DNA from: Treponema sp.
Lineage (GTDB): Bacteria > Spirochaetota > Spirochaetia > Treponematales > Treponemataceae
Reading direction: 5' to 3'
DNA: 40,663 nucleotides
Assembly (NCBI GenBank): GCA_016293645.1
Contig: JAEDDW010000012.1
Span: forward strand, 1 to 40,663
The notes under the pieces were generated by a model, which saw only the letters and a program-made list of their open reading frames with translations, searched no databases and was not told the DNA's origin. Shown here piece by piece: positions 7,891 to 15,239 of the stretch (position 1 is its first letter; every line of letters starts with the position of its first letter). A program made the position numbers and the translations under genes.

Positions 7891-9204
7891 ATGAAGAAAA
7901 TTCTAACCGCATCGACAAACCCTGTTGTAATTGACACTGTCAGAAAAGCATGCAGGACATATGCCGCATATTTTTCTGCTGAAGTTTTCGGGGCAACGGA
8001 ACCTGTCATAAACTATATCAATTATGAAATCCCTGAGATCAAGGTTCTGGACTACACATCAGAGGAAATTCGCTGCGAAGAAATTCTTGATGCCATCAAA
8101 AGTGACGCCTGGCTCCATTATGGCGGAATCATCGCTGTCTGTTCCGGTACACGTCAGGTTGAGGCCCTTGAGGAACTTAAGGACAACAACATGATTGCGA
8201 TCCTCACAGTTCAGAATTTCAAGACTCATTTTACACGTGTCCTCAGGATCCTGTGGCAGAACCAGCAGTTCCTTTTCAACCGCGGAATGCAGGACATCAT
8301 CGGCGGAATGGAAAACGGTTCCTTCAACTGTTCCAACGATCCGATGGACATCCGTTTCTACACAAACTTTCTTGTAAGCTATCTCTACAACACAAACAGA
8401 ATTTCTGCCGACGACAGATACAAGCTTCAGATGACTCTGATGGAATTCCTTACCAACGCCCTTGAACACGGAAATCTTGGAATCACCTATGCAGACAAGA
8501 CAAAGTGGCTTGCAAGCGGAAAGGATATTCTTCAGCTTATCGCACAGAGAAATACGGATCCTAGATATAGGGAACGAAGGATCCATATCAGCTATACAAT
8601 TGGAAAAACCAAATCTACTTTTAAGATCAAGGATGACGGTGACGGTTTTGACTGGCGCAAATTCATCGATGCTGAGGTTACGGAAGATTTCCATGGCCGC
8701 GGAATTGCCTTGAGCCGTGATCTTGTACAGCGTGTGTCTTACAACGAGAAGGGCAATGAAGTTTCTTTTGAGGTTCCGACAATCAGAAACCAGGTAAATA
8801 CAATTCCTGGAATCATGGAACCGTTCGCAACGATTGAATATAAGAACAAGGATATTGTCTGCCGTGAGAATGAAGTTTCAAGCGACCTGTACTTCATCGT
8901 TTCAGGACGTTTTGCGGTTTATGTTGGAAAAAAACTTGCCGCTGTCCTTACTCCAAACGACATGTTCATCGGTGAAATGGCATTCCTTTTGAATGACCGC
9001 CGTACTGCGACTGTTCTTGCTGTAGGTGACTGCCGTCTGATCAAGATTCCAAAGACTGCTTTCCTTACTCTCATCAGAAAGAATCCCCACTACGGAATCT
9101 TCCTGAGCAAGATGCTTGCCTTGAGGCTTCAGCGTCAGACAAAGAGCGTCGTAGATCTGCAGAAGAGACTTTCTGCCATCGAAAATCTGGATATTCTTGA
9201 TTAA
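7891..9204 (+). CDS. Three-domain regulator: receiver-like, HATPase (anti-sigma kinase type), cyclic-nucleotide-binding
   Basis: The 437-residue soluble protein has three parts. Residues 1 to about 120 resemble a degenerate receiver fold: KILTAST replaces the acidic pocket, EIKVLDYTS keeps a possible acceptor Asp, and IIAVCSG and AILTVQNF follow. Residues about 125-300 are a GHKL ATPase of the SpoIIAB/RsbW type (N-box EFLTNALEHGN near 186, DDGDGFD near 247, HGRGIAL near 268). Residues about 312-420 are a CRP-like cNMP domain with GEMAFLLNDRRTATVLA, the phosphate-binding cassette. There is no DNA-binding domain. ATG 7891 is chosen for GGAG 6 nt upstream; 33 upstream in-frame residues look non-coding. 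The partner protein is not in the window. Confidence 0.8.
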   Translation: MKKILTASTNPVVIDTVRKACRTYAAYFSAEVFGATEPVINYINYEIPEIKVLDYTSEEIRCEEILDAIKSDAWLHYGGIIAVCSGTRQVEALEELKDNNMIAILTVQNFKTHFTRVLRILWQNQQFLFNRGMQDIIGGMENGSFNCSNDPMDIRFYTNFLVSYLYNTNRISADDRYKLQMTLMEFLTNALEHGNLGITYADKTKWLASGKDILQLIAQRNTDPRYRERRIHISYTIGKTKSTFKIKDDGDGFDWRKFIDAEVTEDFHGRGIALSRDLVQRVSYNEKGNEVSFEVPTIRNQVNTIPGIMEPFATIEYKNKDIVCRENEVSSDLYFIVSGRFAVYVGKKLAAVLTPNDMFIGEMAFLLNDRRTATVLAVGDCRLIKIPKTAFLTLIRKNPHYGIFLSKMLALRLQRQTKSVVDLQKRLSAIENLDILD

Positions 9205-9219
9205 AGGAAATGCAGGGTG

Positions 9220-9499
9220 CTTCGACTGCGCTCAGCAACCCTGCACATTGTGTAGCAATCCTGCCATGGGATTTAGCAACCCTGCCAAGCGCTCAGCAAC
9301 CCTGCACAATGTGTAGCAACCCTGCCAAGCGCTCAGAAACCCTGCACATTGTGTAGCAACCCTGCCATGGGATTTAGCAATCCTGATATTCCAGAATTCA
9401 AGAATTGCCGCAGGGCAATTCTTGCGGCGAAAGTAAAAAAGCCTTGCTCCCCCTAGGCCATCAACCGCTTTCGCCAAGGATCCCTGAGTGAAATCGAAG
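9220..9499. repeat. 20-21-bp-period intergenic repeat array in a 307-bp gap
   Basis: Eight units begin with AGCAAyCCTGC (one AGAAACCCTGC) at 9234, 9254, 9275, 9295, 9315, 9335, 9355 and 9376. The hexamers before the core alternate among GCTCAG, TGTAG and TTTAG, and the tails alternate among ACATTGT, CATGGGAT and CAAGC. The array opens with CTTCGACTGCGCTCAG (9220-9235), and a diverged inverted copy (13/16) lies at 9484-9499. A hairpin (AGAATTGCC/GGCAATTCT, about 9400-9424) lies between. The gap is flanked by convergent genes. No convincing gene is seen here. Confidence 0.85.
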
Positions 9500-9511
9500 G
9501 GTCCGATGCCA

Positions 9512-10102
9512 TTACTTTTTTATCCAGCTTTTTCCGTCATAGGTGAATACTGTGGCCTGACAGTTCTGCTGTAGTCCTGGTCCCCAGAAGTCGGCCTTGG
9601 TTCTGTTTTCAAGGTAGCACATGATGGCGCTGTTCAATGCTCCGTGGGCTACGATGAGGATCTTCTTTGCGCTTTCGTACTGGGGTTCTATTTCCTGCTG
9701 GATGAAATTTTTTGTCCTTTCTAAAAGCTGTTCAAGTGATTCCCCTTTTTCAGGCGGAACATAGTCTCCCGGTCTGTTGAAGAAAGGAAAATAAGGACTG
9801 TCTGGTCTGTCCCAGTCTGCATAGAATGCACCTTCCTCCACGCCAAAGGAAATTTCCTTCAATCGCTGGTCGATAATGATGTCGGTGTCATTGAGACCTC
9901 GGATTATTTCCGCTGTTTTTTTTGCCCTCTTCAATGGTGAGCTGTATATTCTGTCAAATGTGATGTTCGATGAAATGAGCTGGTCGTGAAGAAGTTCCGC
10001 AGCCTCGATACCTTCTTCCGCAAGTTCAATGTCTATGCTGCCCTGGAGCCTACGTTCCTTGTTCCAGATTGTTTTTCCGTGTCTTACGATGTAAAGTTCC
10101 AT
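9512..10102 (-). CDS. Histidine phosphatase family protein (phosphoglycerate mutase-like)
   Basis: The 196-residue cytosolic phosphatase of the branch with an N-terminal RHG signature begins MELYIVRHGKTIWN; His of RHG is the phospho-acceptor. Other active-site parts are visible: YSSPLKRAKKTA (substrate Arg), the acid/base Glu in the ISFGVEEG region, and IVAHGALN with the second catalytic His. The length is typical of CobC/GpmB-type enzymes. The substrate cannot be assigned. It lies 17 bp downstream of the methyltransferase gene in the same operon. Confidence 0.87.
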   Translation of the reverse strand: MELYIVRHGKTIWNKERRLQGSIDIELAEEGIEAAELLHDQLISSNITFDRIYSSPLKRAKKTAEIIRGLNDTDIIIDQRLKEISFGVEEGAFYADWDRPDSPYFPFFNRPGDYVPPEKGESLEQLLERTKNFIQQEIEPQYESAKKILIVAHGALNSAIMCYLENRTKADFWGPGLQQNCQATVFTYDGKSWIKK

Positions 10103-10119
10103 TTTTTTATTTTTCCTCT

Positions 10120-11064
10120 TTATAATCTGTGAATCAGCATTCCGTCATCTGAAGGACTAAGGCCGATTTTTTCGATTCCGTCAAAGAAGCAGTCAGACGG
10201 AAGTTTTATTTTGATAAGATGGATGCCATTTTTTACTGCATCTTTTCTCACAAACATGAGCATGTTCATCAATGTAGTCCTGATTCTTTCTCTGTCAAAA
10301 AAATCAATCAAGCCGACAACAAAGTAGTCTTCCTTTTTGTAGTAGGAAAACAGTCCTGCCTGATGTCCGTTTTCAGATACGGAATAAACTTTGTTCCCGT
10401 ATTCAATTTCCTTTGAGAACTGAGAACTGCCATAGATGGTATTGTCTTCACTCGAAAGCTGTGTATATTCCGGCTGGATGAAGTCAGGATTCAGCATGCT
10501 CAGAGAGACGCCGTCACCTGTGTCGTGGATTGTCGTAAGGAATTCCGGATTCAGCTGAAGAAATGAAACGAACTTTCTTATCTTTCGGATCAGTTTTATG
10601 GTGCTGTAGTTGTGGGTCAGCTGCGGGTTTTCAACCATGCCGTGAAAGAAAAGATTGTCTGTTATGATGACTCCGTTCTCACTTAGATTGTGCTTGAATT
10701 TTTCAAAGAATTTTTCGTACTGTGCCTTTGCAGCGTCTATGAAAATCAGGTCGAATTTTTCATCAACCTGTGCGAAAAGTGCATCTTCGTGGGTGATTCG
10801 GATTCTGTCTTCAAGACCGCAGTTTTTTATGTTGTCCACTGCGCGGATGTAGCGGTCGATGTCGATTTCAATGGTGCGCACGTATATGTCGTCGGCAAGG
10901 CTTGCAAAGTTGATCGCGCTGTAGCCGATGGCACTTCCGATTTCAAGAATTCTTTTGCAGCCACGGTCGACAATGGTCTGGCAGATGAATTCCCCGCCTT
11001 TGTCCATTACGATGGGTATGGAATTTTTCCTTGCGTATTCTTTGATCTGTGAAATTTCGTTCAT
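10120..11064 (-). CDS. SAM-dependent O-methyltransferase with extra C-terminal domain (TrmR-like N-terminus)
   Basis: Residues 1 to about 200 are a class I Rossmann methyltransferase of the O-methyltransferase 3/TrmR type: ILEIGSAIGYSAINFA (motif I), VRTIEID (acidic ribose ligand), FDLIFIDAAKAQYEKFF (catalytic/metal region) and IITDNLFFHG. TrmR methylates 5-hydroxyuridine in tRNA in Bacillus. Such enzymes are normally about 215 residues; this one is 314. The last roughly 110 residues (GLFSYYKKEDYFVVGLIDFF, a helix, then IHLIKIKLP) have a strand-helix order suggestive of a GNAT-like fold, at low confidence. The start overlaps the GGDEF/EAL stop by 1 nt (TAATG). Confidence 0.75.
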   Translation of the reverse strand: MNEISQIKEYARKNSIPIVMDKGGEFICQTIVDRGCKRILEIGSAIGYSAINFASLADDIYVRTIEIDIDRYIRAVDNIKNCGLEDRIRITHEDALFAQVDEKFDLIFIDAAKAQYEKFFEKFKHNLSENGVIITDNLFFHGMVENPQLTHNYSTIKLIRKIRKFVSFLQLNPEFLTTIHDTGDGVSLSMLNPDFIQPEYTQLSSEDNTIYGSSQFSKEIEYGNKVYSVSENGHQAGLFSYYKKEDYFVVGLIDFFDRERIRTTLMNMLMFVRKDAVKNGIHLIKIKLPSDCFFDGIEKIGLSPSDDGMLIHRL

Positions 11065-13070
11065 TATGCCAGCTTGAGGCCGCTGTAACTGATTTTGTTC
11101 TGGTCAGAAAGCAGCCTTTCAAATTCATCAATTGGGATAGGCTTATAATAATAGAATCCCTGGACATAGTTAAGCCCCATGCCTTTGAGAAGAGAAATCT
11201 GTTCTTCCGTCTCTACACCTTCAGCAATGACAGGAAGTCTCATGTTGTGCGAAATATCTACAACACCTTTAATGATACTTAAGCCTTTATCGTAGTTGCT
11301 GCTGTTGAGGTCAAAGAACTTCATGTCCATTTTGAGAACATCAGCCTGAACATCCTTGAGCATGTTGAGTGAAGAATAACCGCTTCCAAAGTCGTCGATT
11401 AAAATCATGAATCCCTTGTTGCGCAGGCACTGTATCACGGTTCTAAGGATTTTTATGTCGTCGATGAAGGCACTTTCCGTAATTTCAATTTCAATGAACT
11501 TTGGGTCGATCTTGTATTTTTCAACAAGGGATGAAAATACCTGCGGAACATTTATTGAGAAAATGTCGATGCGTGAAACATTTATTGAAACAGGAACCGG
11601 AGTTATTCCGCTGTCAATCCAGGCTCGGATGGTTTTGCAGACTTTTTCCCAGATGTACATGTCCACTTTTGCAATCATGCCGTTTTTTTCAAGGACAGGA
11701 ATGAATTCTCCCGGGGAAACAAGACCGCGCAATTTGTTCTTCCAGCGGACAAGAGCTTCCGCTCCGACAATTTTGTTGTCCTTTATTGAACATTTAGGCT
11801 GCAGAAAGAAAGTGAATTCATCTTCTTCAAGTCCGCGTTTAATTTCCGGTATAATCTGAAGGTCGTGTTCGATTTCCTTTATCATCTGCGGACTGAACCA
11901 GCAGATTGTTCCGTCCATTTTTTCAAGCTGTGCCTTTGTTGCCGTATCAGCAAAATCTATGGCATCAAGAATTTCTTCCGTCTGGCTTCCAAAGGTGTAT
12001 CCGCCAAAGGCAATCTTGAATCCTTCGATTCCGTCAAAAGAACTTATGAGCCTGTTGAGTCCGTTTACAAGATAGTCAAGGGTAGAGGGGTGCTTGTCCA
12101 TTATGATGTAAAAATCGTCGCCACCTCCGTAGCCTGCAACACAATCAAAAAGCCTTTCGACTTCGTGAAGGAAATAGGCAATGTTTTTTAAAAGCCTGTC
12201 GCCCTGCCATCTTGAATACCACTTGTTGAAGAATCTGAAGTGCTCGACGTCCATGGAAATAAGGCAGACTTCATTGTGCTGTTCTGCAAGGAAATCTTTT
12301 GCGGCTTCAATAAAACTGCCCTTCTTTAAAAGTCCCGTAAGCTGGTTTTTTTCCGAATCTGAAGGAACGTTGAGAATCTGGGATTTTGAATTAATGGAAA
12401 AGAATGCAATTACAATGTCAGTTCCGTCAAACGTCTGTTCTCCCTGGAATAAAGTGATTGTAACTTCGTCCCAAAGCCCGCGGGAATTTTTTTCCCTTAC
12501 CATTGTGGAAACGAAACCGTTTGACTGCGAAAGCCGTTCAAGCACTGAATCAAGATCCATGAACTCAAGGAATTTTTTCTGGTCGTCAGGGTGAACCATT
12601 TTTTCGCAGGTTCTTTTTATCGCTGTTGACAGCGGCTCTTCTGCAATCGAATGGAAGTCAATTTTGTCGAAGTTTCTTTCGGAAATCAGTATGTACTGGT
12701 CTTTGCCTAGATTCATTTCCATGGAGAAGTTAAAGGAACCCATGGGTTTAAGCCTTGACAATACTTCCCTTGCAAAATCGTTGTAGAAGGTGCCGGTGTA
12801 GACACAGCATTTTCCGTGGCCAGGATATTCCATCTGTGCTATGCTGAAATTCACCCAGCGGAACAGGCTGCCGATAAAAGTCGTATGGCATGTTGAATTC
12901 TGTTCGCTTATTGGCAGTGTTGAAAATTTGTCTGAAATTATTTTTACGGCTTCCGGGAATTCCTTTCCCAGTTCCATCGATGGAAAGGCTTTTTTTGCGC
13001 TTTCATTGAAATAGACAATTGTCTGAGAATCATCGGCAATGTAAAGAATGTTATCCCGTACTTTTTCCAT
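11064..13070 (-). CDS. PAS-GGDEF-EAL protein, probable c-di-GMP phosphodiesterase
   Basis: The 668-residue soluble protein has a PAS-like N-terminus (IADDSQTIVYFNESAKKAF), a second sensory region to about 240, a GGDEF domain at about 250-400 and an EAL domain at about 418-665. The GGDEF signature is GYGGGDDF, a D replacing the catalytic-region E, so cyclase activity is doubtful. The EAL domain keeps its key residues: AEALVRWKN, the Asn of SINVSR, EIEITES, LIDDFGSGYSSL, DVLKMDMKF, AEGVET and the final QGFYYYKPIP. It is therefore predicted to hydrolyse c-di-GMP to pGpG. ATG 13070 gives a start at the PAS domain and fits the upstream promoter; the open frame extends 34 codons further. Confidence 0.88.
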   Translation of the reverse strand: MEKVRDNILYIADDSQTIVYFNESAKKAFPSMELGKEFPEAVKIISDKFSTLPISEQNSTCHTTFIGSLFRWVNFSIAQMEYPGHGKCCVYTGTFYNDFAREVLSRLKPMGSFNFSMEMNLGKDQYILISERNFDKIDFHSIAEEPLSTAIKRTCEKMVHPDDQKKFLEFMDLDSVLERLSQSNGFVSTMVREKNSRGLWDEVTITLFQGEQTFDGTDIVIAFFSINSKSQILNVPSDSEKNQLTGLLKKGSFIEAAKDFLAEQHNEVCLISMDVEHFRFFNKWYSRWQGDRLLKNIAYFLHEVERLFDCVAGYGGGDDFYIIMDKHPSTLDYLVNGLNRLISSFDGIEGFKIAFGGYTFGSQTEEILDAIDFADTATKAQLEKMDGTICWFSPQMIKEIEHDLQIIPEIKRGLEEDEFTFFLQPKCSIKDNKIVGAEALVRWKNKLRGLVSPGEFIPVLEKNGMIAKVDMYIWEKVCKTIRAWIDSGITPVPVSINVSRIDIFSINVPQVFSSLVEKYKIDPKFIEIEITESAFIDDIKILRTVIQCLRNKGFMILIDDFGSGYSSLNMLKDVQADVLKMDMKFFDLNSSNYDKGLSIIKGVVDISHNMRLPVIAEGVETEEQISLLKGMGLNYVQGFYYYKPIPIDEFERLLSDQNKISYSGLKLA

Positions 13071-13128
13071 TGTATGACTGCGATTTTTCCGCCCTAAAGT
13101 TGAATCTAAAGGGCAATCTGTACTTTCT

Positions 13129-13156
13129 ATTATAACATGGAATATGTGAAAAGCAA
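13129..13156 (-). promoter_or_regulatory. Promoter of the GGDEF/EAL operon
   Basis: On the minus strand a perfect TATAAT (13129-13134) follows TTGCTT (13151-13156) with 16 bp between. The expected start is near 13122, leaving about 50 nt of leader that holds a small GCCCT/AGGGC inverted repeat (about 13091-13114). Confidence 0.55.
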
Positions 13157-13208
13157 ACTTTAATTGTGGCACGGAGAATTTACATCCCCATGCCCGCCAT
13201 TTAAAAAA

Positions 13209-14450
13209 TCAGGATTCCCTGTGGTCAAAAACGCGCTTTGTTTTCTTTTCGCTTCTTGGCAAAGTTCCAACCGGAACAACTGCAACCTTAGGGTTCACTC
13301 CGATTTTTGACTTGAAGAGGCTTCCGATTGCTTTTCCTGTCTCCTCAAAGTTTACGCGGCCTTCAACTTCAACCGTAAGAACCATTACGTCCTTGTTGTT
13401 TTCGTCGTCGTGGCCGATGGCGATTGAGTATTCGCTTGTTGCACCGTCGATCTGGTGGAGGACTTCTTCAACTTGGGCCGGGAACATGTTGACTCCATGC
13501 ACCTTGAACATGTCGTCGCTTCTTCCCTTGATGATGTCAAGACGGGGATAGCATGAACCGCATGAACATTTTTCAGGAATGATTCTTGAAAGGTCATGTG
13601 TGCGGAACCTTAGGAGTGGCGCACCTTCCTTTACCAGTGTTGTGATTACGATTTCACCTTCTTCTCCGTCTTCCACAGGCTTTCCTGTTTCTGGATTGAT
13701 GATTTCGATAAAAAGGTAGTCGTCCCAGTAGTGGATGTATTTTTCCTTCTGGCAGTTGATTCCGATTCCAGGCCCGTAGATTTCTGTAAGGCCGTAGATG
13801 TCGTAAAGTTCGATTCCAAGTCCGTCCTGGATGCTCCTGCGCATTTTGTCAGACCAGCGTTCGCTTCCGATGACTCCCTTCTTTAATGCAATCTTGTCCT
13901 TAAGCCCGCGTTTTGTGATCTCTTCCGAAAGCAAAAGGGCATAGCTTGAAGTTGCACAGATAACTGTAGACTGAAGGTCCTGCATCATCTGGAGCTGCTT
14001 TTCCGTGTTTCCAGGTCCCATTGGAACTGCCATGGCACCAAGCTTTTCGCAGCCTGCCTGGAACCCGATTCCTGCTGTCCAAAGTCCGTAGCCCGGTGTA
14101 ATCTGGATGCGGTCCTTCTTTGTAATTCCCGCCATTTCGTAGCAGCGCGCAAACTGGATTGCCCAGTCGTCAACGTCTTTTCTGGTGTATGGAATGATTA
14201 CAGGTCTTCCAGTTGTTCCGCTTGAAGAATGGATGCGGACTACATCTTCATCCGGAACAGCCTGAATTCCAAGGGGATATGCGTTTCTAAGGTCGTCCTT
14301 TGAGCTGAACGGAAGTTTTTCAAAATCTTCCTGGCTTGCAACTCCGGTGATTCCTTTTTCGCGGTAGAGTTTTCCGTAGTAGCTGTCACCTGCGATGAGT
14401 CGTTTTACCTGTGCGTCTACAAGTTCAATCTGTTTCTGTGTAAGTTTCAT
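13209..14450 (-). CDS. paaK: Phenylacetate-CoA ligase family enzyme (PaaK-like)
   Basis: The 413-residue cytosolic ANL ligase activates aryl acetates or similar acids with ATP and CoA. The P-loop is HSSSGTTGRPVIIPYT; the A5-type motif is YDIYGLTEIYGPG; LLRFRTHDLSRI and GRSDDMFKVHGVNMFP mark the hinge to the small C-terminal domain, and the C-terminus has LPRSEKKTKRVFD with the catalytic-type Lys. A zinc-like cluster CSCGSC is present, as in many anaerobe paralogues. In anaerobes these genes accompany IOR, where they can run in the acid-forming direction and make ATP. Two IOR pairs in this window fit that. Confidence 0.9.
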   Translation of the reverse strand: MKLTQKQIELVDAQVKRLIAGDSYYGKLYREKGITGVASQEDFEKLPFSSKDDLRNAYPLGIQAVPDEDVVRIHSSSGTTGRPVIIPYTRKDVDDWAIQFARCYEMAGITKKDRIQITPGYGLWTAGIGFQAGCEKLGAMAVPMGPGNTEKQLQMMQDLQSTVICATSSYALLLSEEITKRGLKDKIALKKGVIGSERWSDKMRRSIQDGLGIELYDIYGLTEIYGPGIGINCQKEKYIHYWDDYLFIEIINPETGKPVEDGEEGEIVITTLVKEGAPLLRFRTHDLSRIIPEKCSCGSCYPRLDIIKGRSDDMFKVHGVNMFPAQVEEVLHQIDGATSEYSIAIGHDDENNKDVMVLTVEVEGRVNFEETGKAIGSLFKSKIGVNPKVAVVPVGTLPRSEKKTKRVFDHRES

Positions 14451-14472
14451 GAATATATCCTTTGCAAATTAC

Positions 14473-14518
14473 GTTTCTTTGTACAGAAACAGTATAACAG
14501 AGGATATGAAAAAATCAA
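14473..14518 (-). promoter_or_regulatory. Promoter of paaK with inverted repeat in the leader
   Basis: On the minus strand, TTGATT (14513-14518) and TATACT (14491-14496) are separated by 16 bp. The presumed start region overlaps an 18-bp inverted repeat GTTTCT-N6-AGAAAC (14473-14490), a possible operator. AAGGA and ATG 14450 follow. Confidence 0.5.
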
Positions 14519-14578
14519 TTGAAAATGAGTTTGCATCCAAAATCAGCCGGAACTATGGCTCAGTTTTTTTGAATGGGG

Positions 14579-15013
14579 TCAGATTACATAGATGTAGGAA
14601 TCGTCAGCCTTGCTTCGCTGGACAATCTGCTCAAGGGTTATTCCGTCTACGTAGGAATTTATTGACTGTTCGAAGCCTTTCCAGAAATCTATGTTGCCGG
14701 AATTTGTCACGGGATGACAGGGAAGGTCTCCTTTGGGATTCAGATCGCCTTCCATTGCCCTTAAGATTTCTCCAGCCGTATAGTCCCTTGCCGATCTGTT
14801 CAGTTTGTAGCCGCCGGAATTTCCCCTCAGGACATCAAGAAGCTCATTTTTTTTGAGCAGGTTCACTATCTGTTCCGCGTATTTTGCGGAGATGTTGTGG
14901 CTGTGAGCAAGGGATTTTAGCGGCGTATATGCTTGGGGATTTGATTCCGCAGTCTTTGCCAGTGTTGTCATGAGCAGCAGTCCGTACTGACCTTTCGTTG
15001 ATATTTTCAGCAT
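14579..15013 (-). CDS. Rrf2-family transcriptional regulator, CymR-like (copy 1)
   Basis: The 144-residue repressor-type protein has an N-terminal winged helix: KISTKGQYGLLLMTTLA, then SAKYAEQIVNLLKKNELL (recognition helix) and RGNSGGYKLNRSARDYTAGEILRAMEG. The TAGEILRAMEG stretch and the C-terminal SYIYVI recall Bacillus CymR, the master cysteine-metabolism repressor, which uses CysK as co-repressor. Only one Cys is present, so an Fe-S ligand set like that of IscR is unlikely. The gene is divergent from the uroD-like operon, and its own promoter carries two CCTA-N9-TAGG sites, which points to autoregulation. GGGAGG lies 8-13 nt before ATG. Confidence 0.88.
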   Translation of the reverse strand: MLKISTKGQYGLLLMTTLAKTAESNPQAYTPLKSLAHSHNISAKYAEQIVNLLKKNELLDVLRGNSGGYKLNRSARDYTAGEILRAMEGDLNPKGDLPCHPVTNSGNIDFWKGFEQSINSYVDGITLEQIVQRSKADDSYIYVI

Positions 15014-15040
15014 TGAAAGCCTCCCTGTAATGGATTAAAA

Positions 15041-15057
15041 CCTATTAAAACAATAGG
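15041..15057 (-). promoter_or_regulatory. Downstream operator of the rrf2 promoter
   Basis: On the minus strand it reads CCTATTGTTTTAATAGG, a CCTA-N9-TAGG palindrome at about +10 to +26 of the rrf2 transcript. It is one of ten sites in the window. Confidence 0.75.
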
Positions 15058-15072
15058 AGTATAACCAAGGGT

Positions 15073-15105
15073 AGTATATCAATATTCACCTACTGTGTCA
15101 CTAGG
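15073..15105 (-). promoter_or_regulatory. rrf2 promoter with -35 embedded in operator
   Basis: On the minus strand the 17-mer CCTAGTGACACAGTAGG (15089-15105) contains the -35 GTGACA (15096-15101) at its positions 5-10. TATACT (15073-15078) follows after exactly 17 bp. The start is expected near 15066. The same arrangement recurs at four plus-strand promoters. Confidence 0.75.
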
Positions 15106-15130
15106 AATAAATTATGATTATTTCTTAAAA

Positions 15131-15163
15131 CCTATTGACATAGTAGGAATAAGAAAGTATATT
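15131..15163 (+). promoter_or_regulatory. Promoter of the uroD-like/ABC operon with -35 embedded in operator
   Basis: The operator CCTATTGACATAGTAGG (15131-15147) contains a consensus -35, TTGACA (15135-15140), at its positions 5-10. TATATT (15158-15163) follows after 17 bp. The start is expected near 15170. Confidence 0.8.
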
Positions 15164-15174
15164 GCAGATATACT

Positions 15175-15191
15175 CCTACTAAAGAAGTAGG
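15175..15191 (+). promoter_or_regulatory. Downstream operator of the uroD-like operon
   Basis: CCTACTAAAGAAGTAGG lies at about +6 to +22 of the transcript, 44 bp from the operator that overlaps the -35. Binding at both sites would flank the RNA polymerase footprint. Confidence 0.75.
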
Positions 15192-15239
15192 AATTAAAAC
15201 GCAGCAGATTAAATTGATTCAGTTCTGGAGGAAATTAAA

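Noticed and set aside
8059..8694. Long antisense open frame inside the three-domain regulator
   Set aside because: It is fully overlapped by a gene with clear domain motifs on the plus strand and has no start signals.
9234..9390. Possible CRISPR array
   Set aside because: The whole unit is 20-21 bp with no unique spacers of 25-40 bp, no leader and no cas genes nearby.
9232..9477. Open frame on the minus strand encoding a repetitive small protein
   Set aside because: It is an artefact of the 20-bp repeat array; the protein text is the repeat translated, with no ribosome site and no resemblance to a known family.
14395..14856. Open frame on the plus strand over the paaK-rrf2 gap
   Set aside because: It overlaps antisense the two recognised genes (paaK and rrf2) and has no ribosome site; its composition is that of a shadow frame.
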